Source of the DNA: Micromonosporaceae bacterium
GTDB lineage: Bacteria > Actinomycetota > Actinomycetes > Mycobacteriales > Micromonosporaceae
Length of the DNA stretch: 64,000 bases
Assembly (NCBI GenBank): GCA_009377645.1
Contig: WHTQ01000001.1
Coordinates: 62,001-126,000 of the forward strand
Reading direction: 5' to 3'
Below are positions 63,526 through 64,000 of this stretch, piece by piece (position 1 is the stretch's first letter; every line of letters begins with the position of its first letter). The notes under the pieces were generated by a model. The model was not told where the DNA came from. It did not search any database and saw only the letters and a list, made by a program, of their open reading frames with translations. A program made the translations under genes and the position numbers.

Positions 63526-64000
63526 GCCCGGCCCTCCGATTGCTGCGTGGTGTGGACCGCGCCGCTGCGGTCCACCAGCACGCCCGCCGCCACCCGGTCC
63601 CAGGCATCGCGGGTCCCCAGGTCGCGCAGCTGGGTGCGCTGGATCCGCCGGGTGGAGTCGGTGCGGGGCAGCTGGTCGGTGACCCGCACGTACCGGGGGA
63701 CCGCGAACGCCGGCAGCTGAGCCGCCAGGTGTTCGATCAGGCCGATCGGCTCCACCGACATCCCCGGCGCCGGCACCACCGCGACCAGGATCTCCTCGTC
63801 CGCGCCGTCCCCGTCGCGGATCCCGACCGCGGCGCACTCGGCCACCGCCGGGTGCCGGACCAGCTCCGCCTCGATGCTGGTGGGAGAGATGTTCTCGCCC
63901 TTGTGGCGGATGCTCTCCGAGCGGCGCCCGTGGAAGACGTAGCGACCGTCCTCGCAGCGATGCATCAGGTCTCCGGTGTGGAGCCACAGGTTGCGCCACT
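63522..64000 (-). CDS. Acyl-CoA ligase, AMP-binding C-terminal part (5' partial)
   Basis: C-terminal ~159 residues of an adenylate-forming ligase; the frame is open through the right edge (RNLWLHTGDLMHRCEDG precedes the first ATG). Hinge region VFHGRRSESIRHKGENIS and ELVRHPAVAECAAVG match. The C-terminal catalytic-lysine motif reads LPRTDSTRRIQRTQLRDLG, with Arg (codon 63636-63638) where CaiC-like ligases have the second-half-reaction Lys. About 350 residues, including the P-loop, lie outside the window. First visible gene of the Rieske operon. Confidence 0.84.
   Translation of the reverse strand, partial: WRNLWLHTGDLMHRCEDGRYVFHGRRSESIRHKGENISPTSIEAELVRHPAVAECAAVGIRDGDGADEEILVAVVPAPGMSVEPIGLIEHLAAQLPAFAVPRYVRVTDQLPRTDSTRRIQRTQLRDLGTRDAWDRVAAGVLVDRSGAVHTTQQSEGRA

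Overview
The DNA is very GC-rich with strong G/C third-position bias, GTG/TTG starts, GGAGG-type ribosome binding sites and long chains of start/stop overlaps (ATGA, GTGA, TGATG). The gene families (paralogous family III CoA-transferases, luciferase-like monooxygenases, APH/ACAD pairs, KstR-like TetR proteins, a P450/Rieske-type 3Fe-4S ferredoxin) point to a chromosomal catabolic region of a high-GC actinomycete. The genus cannot be fixed from the window. There are no rRNA, tRNA, phage, IS or CRISPR features; everything looks like uptake, CoA activation, beta-oxidation-like chemistry, cyclic-amide hydrolysis or aromatic oxidation.

Layout. (1) 2-826, plus: 5'-truncated luciferase-like oxidoreductase. 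(2) 26341 down to 838, minus: a 22-gene directional block with no gap above 44 bp. In transcription order it encodes a polyamine/iron-type ABC importer (Tat lipoprotein SBP, fused permease, ATPase), hydantoinase A and B, a zinc alcohol dehydrogenase, two CoA-transferase pairs flanking a MaoC hydratase, two desulforedoxin-like mini-proteins, an enoyl-CoA hydratase, an acyl-CoA synthetase, an amidohydrolase, a degenerate CoA-transferase, a second MaoC protein, an isochorismatase-fold protein, MmgE/PrpD, a nitrilase-fold carbamoylase and a dihydropyrimidinase-like enzyme. A GntR regulator lies just upstream. (3) 27398-32843: divergent module of SDR + acyl-CoA dehydrogenase (minus) and acyl-CoA synthetase + TetR + APH-type kinase (plus), resembling the split ACAD10/11 or Lva 4-hydroxyacid system. 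(4) 33108-43045, plus: NitT/TauT-type ABC importer, two CMD-family proteins, two enoyl-CoA hydratases, an NDP-forming acyl-CoA synthetase, an MBL hydrolase, a DapA-family aldolase and a second TetR; by eye this block is less GC-rich. (5) 46766-43088, minus: dihydroorotase/hydantoinase-like enzyme, MmgE/PrpD, NAD(P)-binding dehydrogenase; then a GntR gene (minus) and an aldehyde dehydrogenase (plus). (6) 55432-49130, minus: YceI protein, ferredoxin, ferredoxin reductase and a second fused-permease ABC importer. (7) right edge to 55577, minus: acyl-CoA ligase (truncated), epimerase, LigB-type extradiol dioxygenase, Rieske oxygenase beta and alpha, alpha/beta-hydrolase-fold protein, two Gfo/Idh/MocA dehydrogenases and a luciferase-like monooxygenase.

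Regulatory logic visible in the DNA. A motif ACCGAC-N2-GTCGGT occurs three times exactly and once with one mismatch around the promoters of modules 3 and 4, next to two paralogous TetR genes. A second motif, GTAYGC-N4-GTATAC, occurs at three promoters of the right half (46.8, 47.6 and 55.5 kb), linking the GntR gene, the hydantoinase/PrpD operon, the aldehyde dehydrogenase and the ferredoxin/ABC operon into one proposed regulon. The ferredoxin and reductase of operon 6 probably feed electrons to the Rieske oxygenase of operon 7.

Functions are assigned from motifs and context only; substrates are not determined. The most unusual region is the 22-gene block, which joins CoA-thioester chemistry (two CoA-transferase pairs) to a full set of cyclic-amide and ureide hydrolases.
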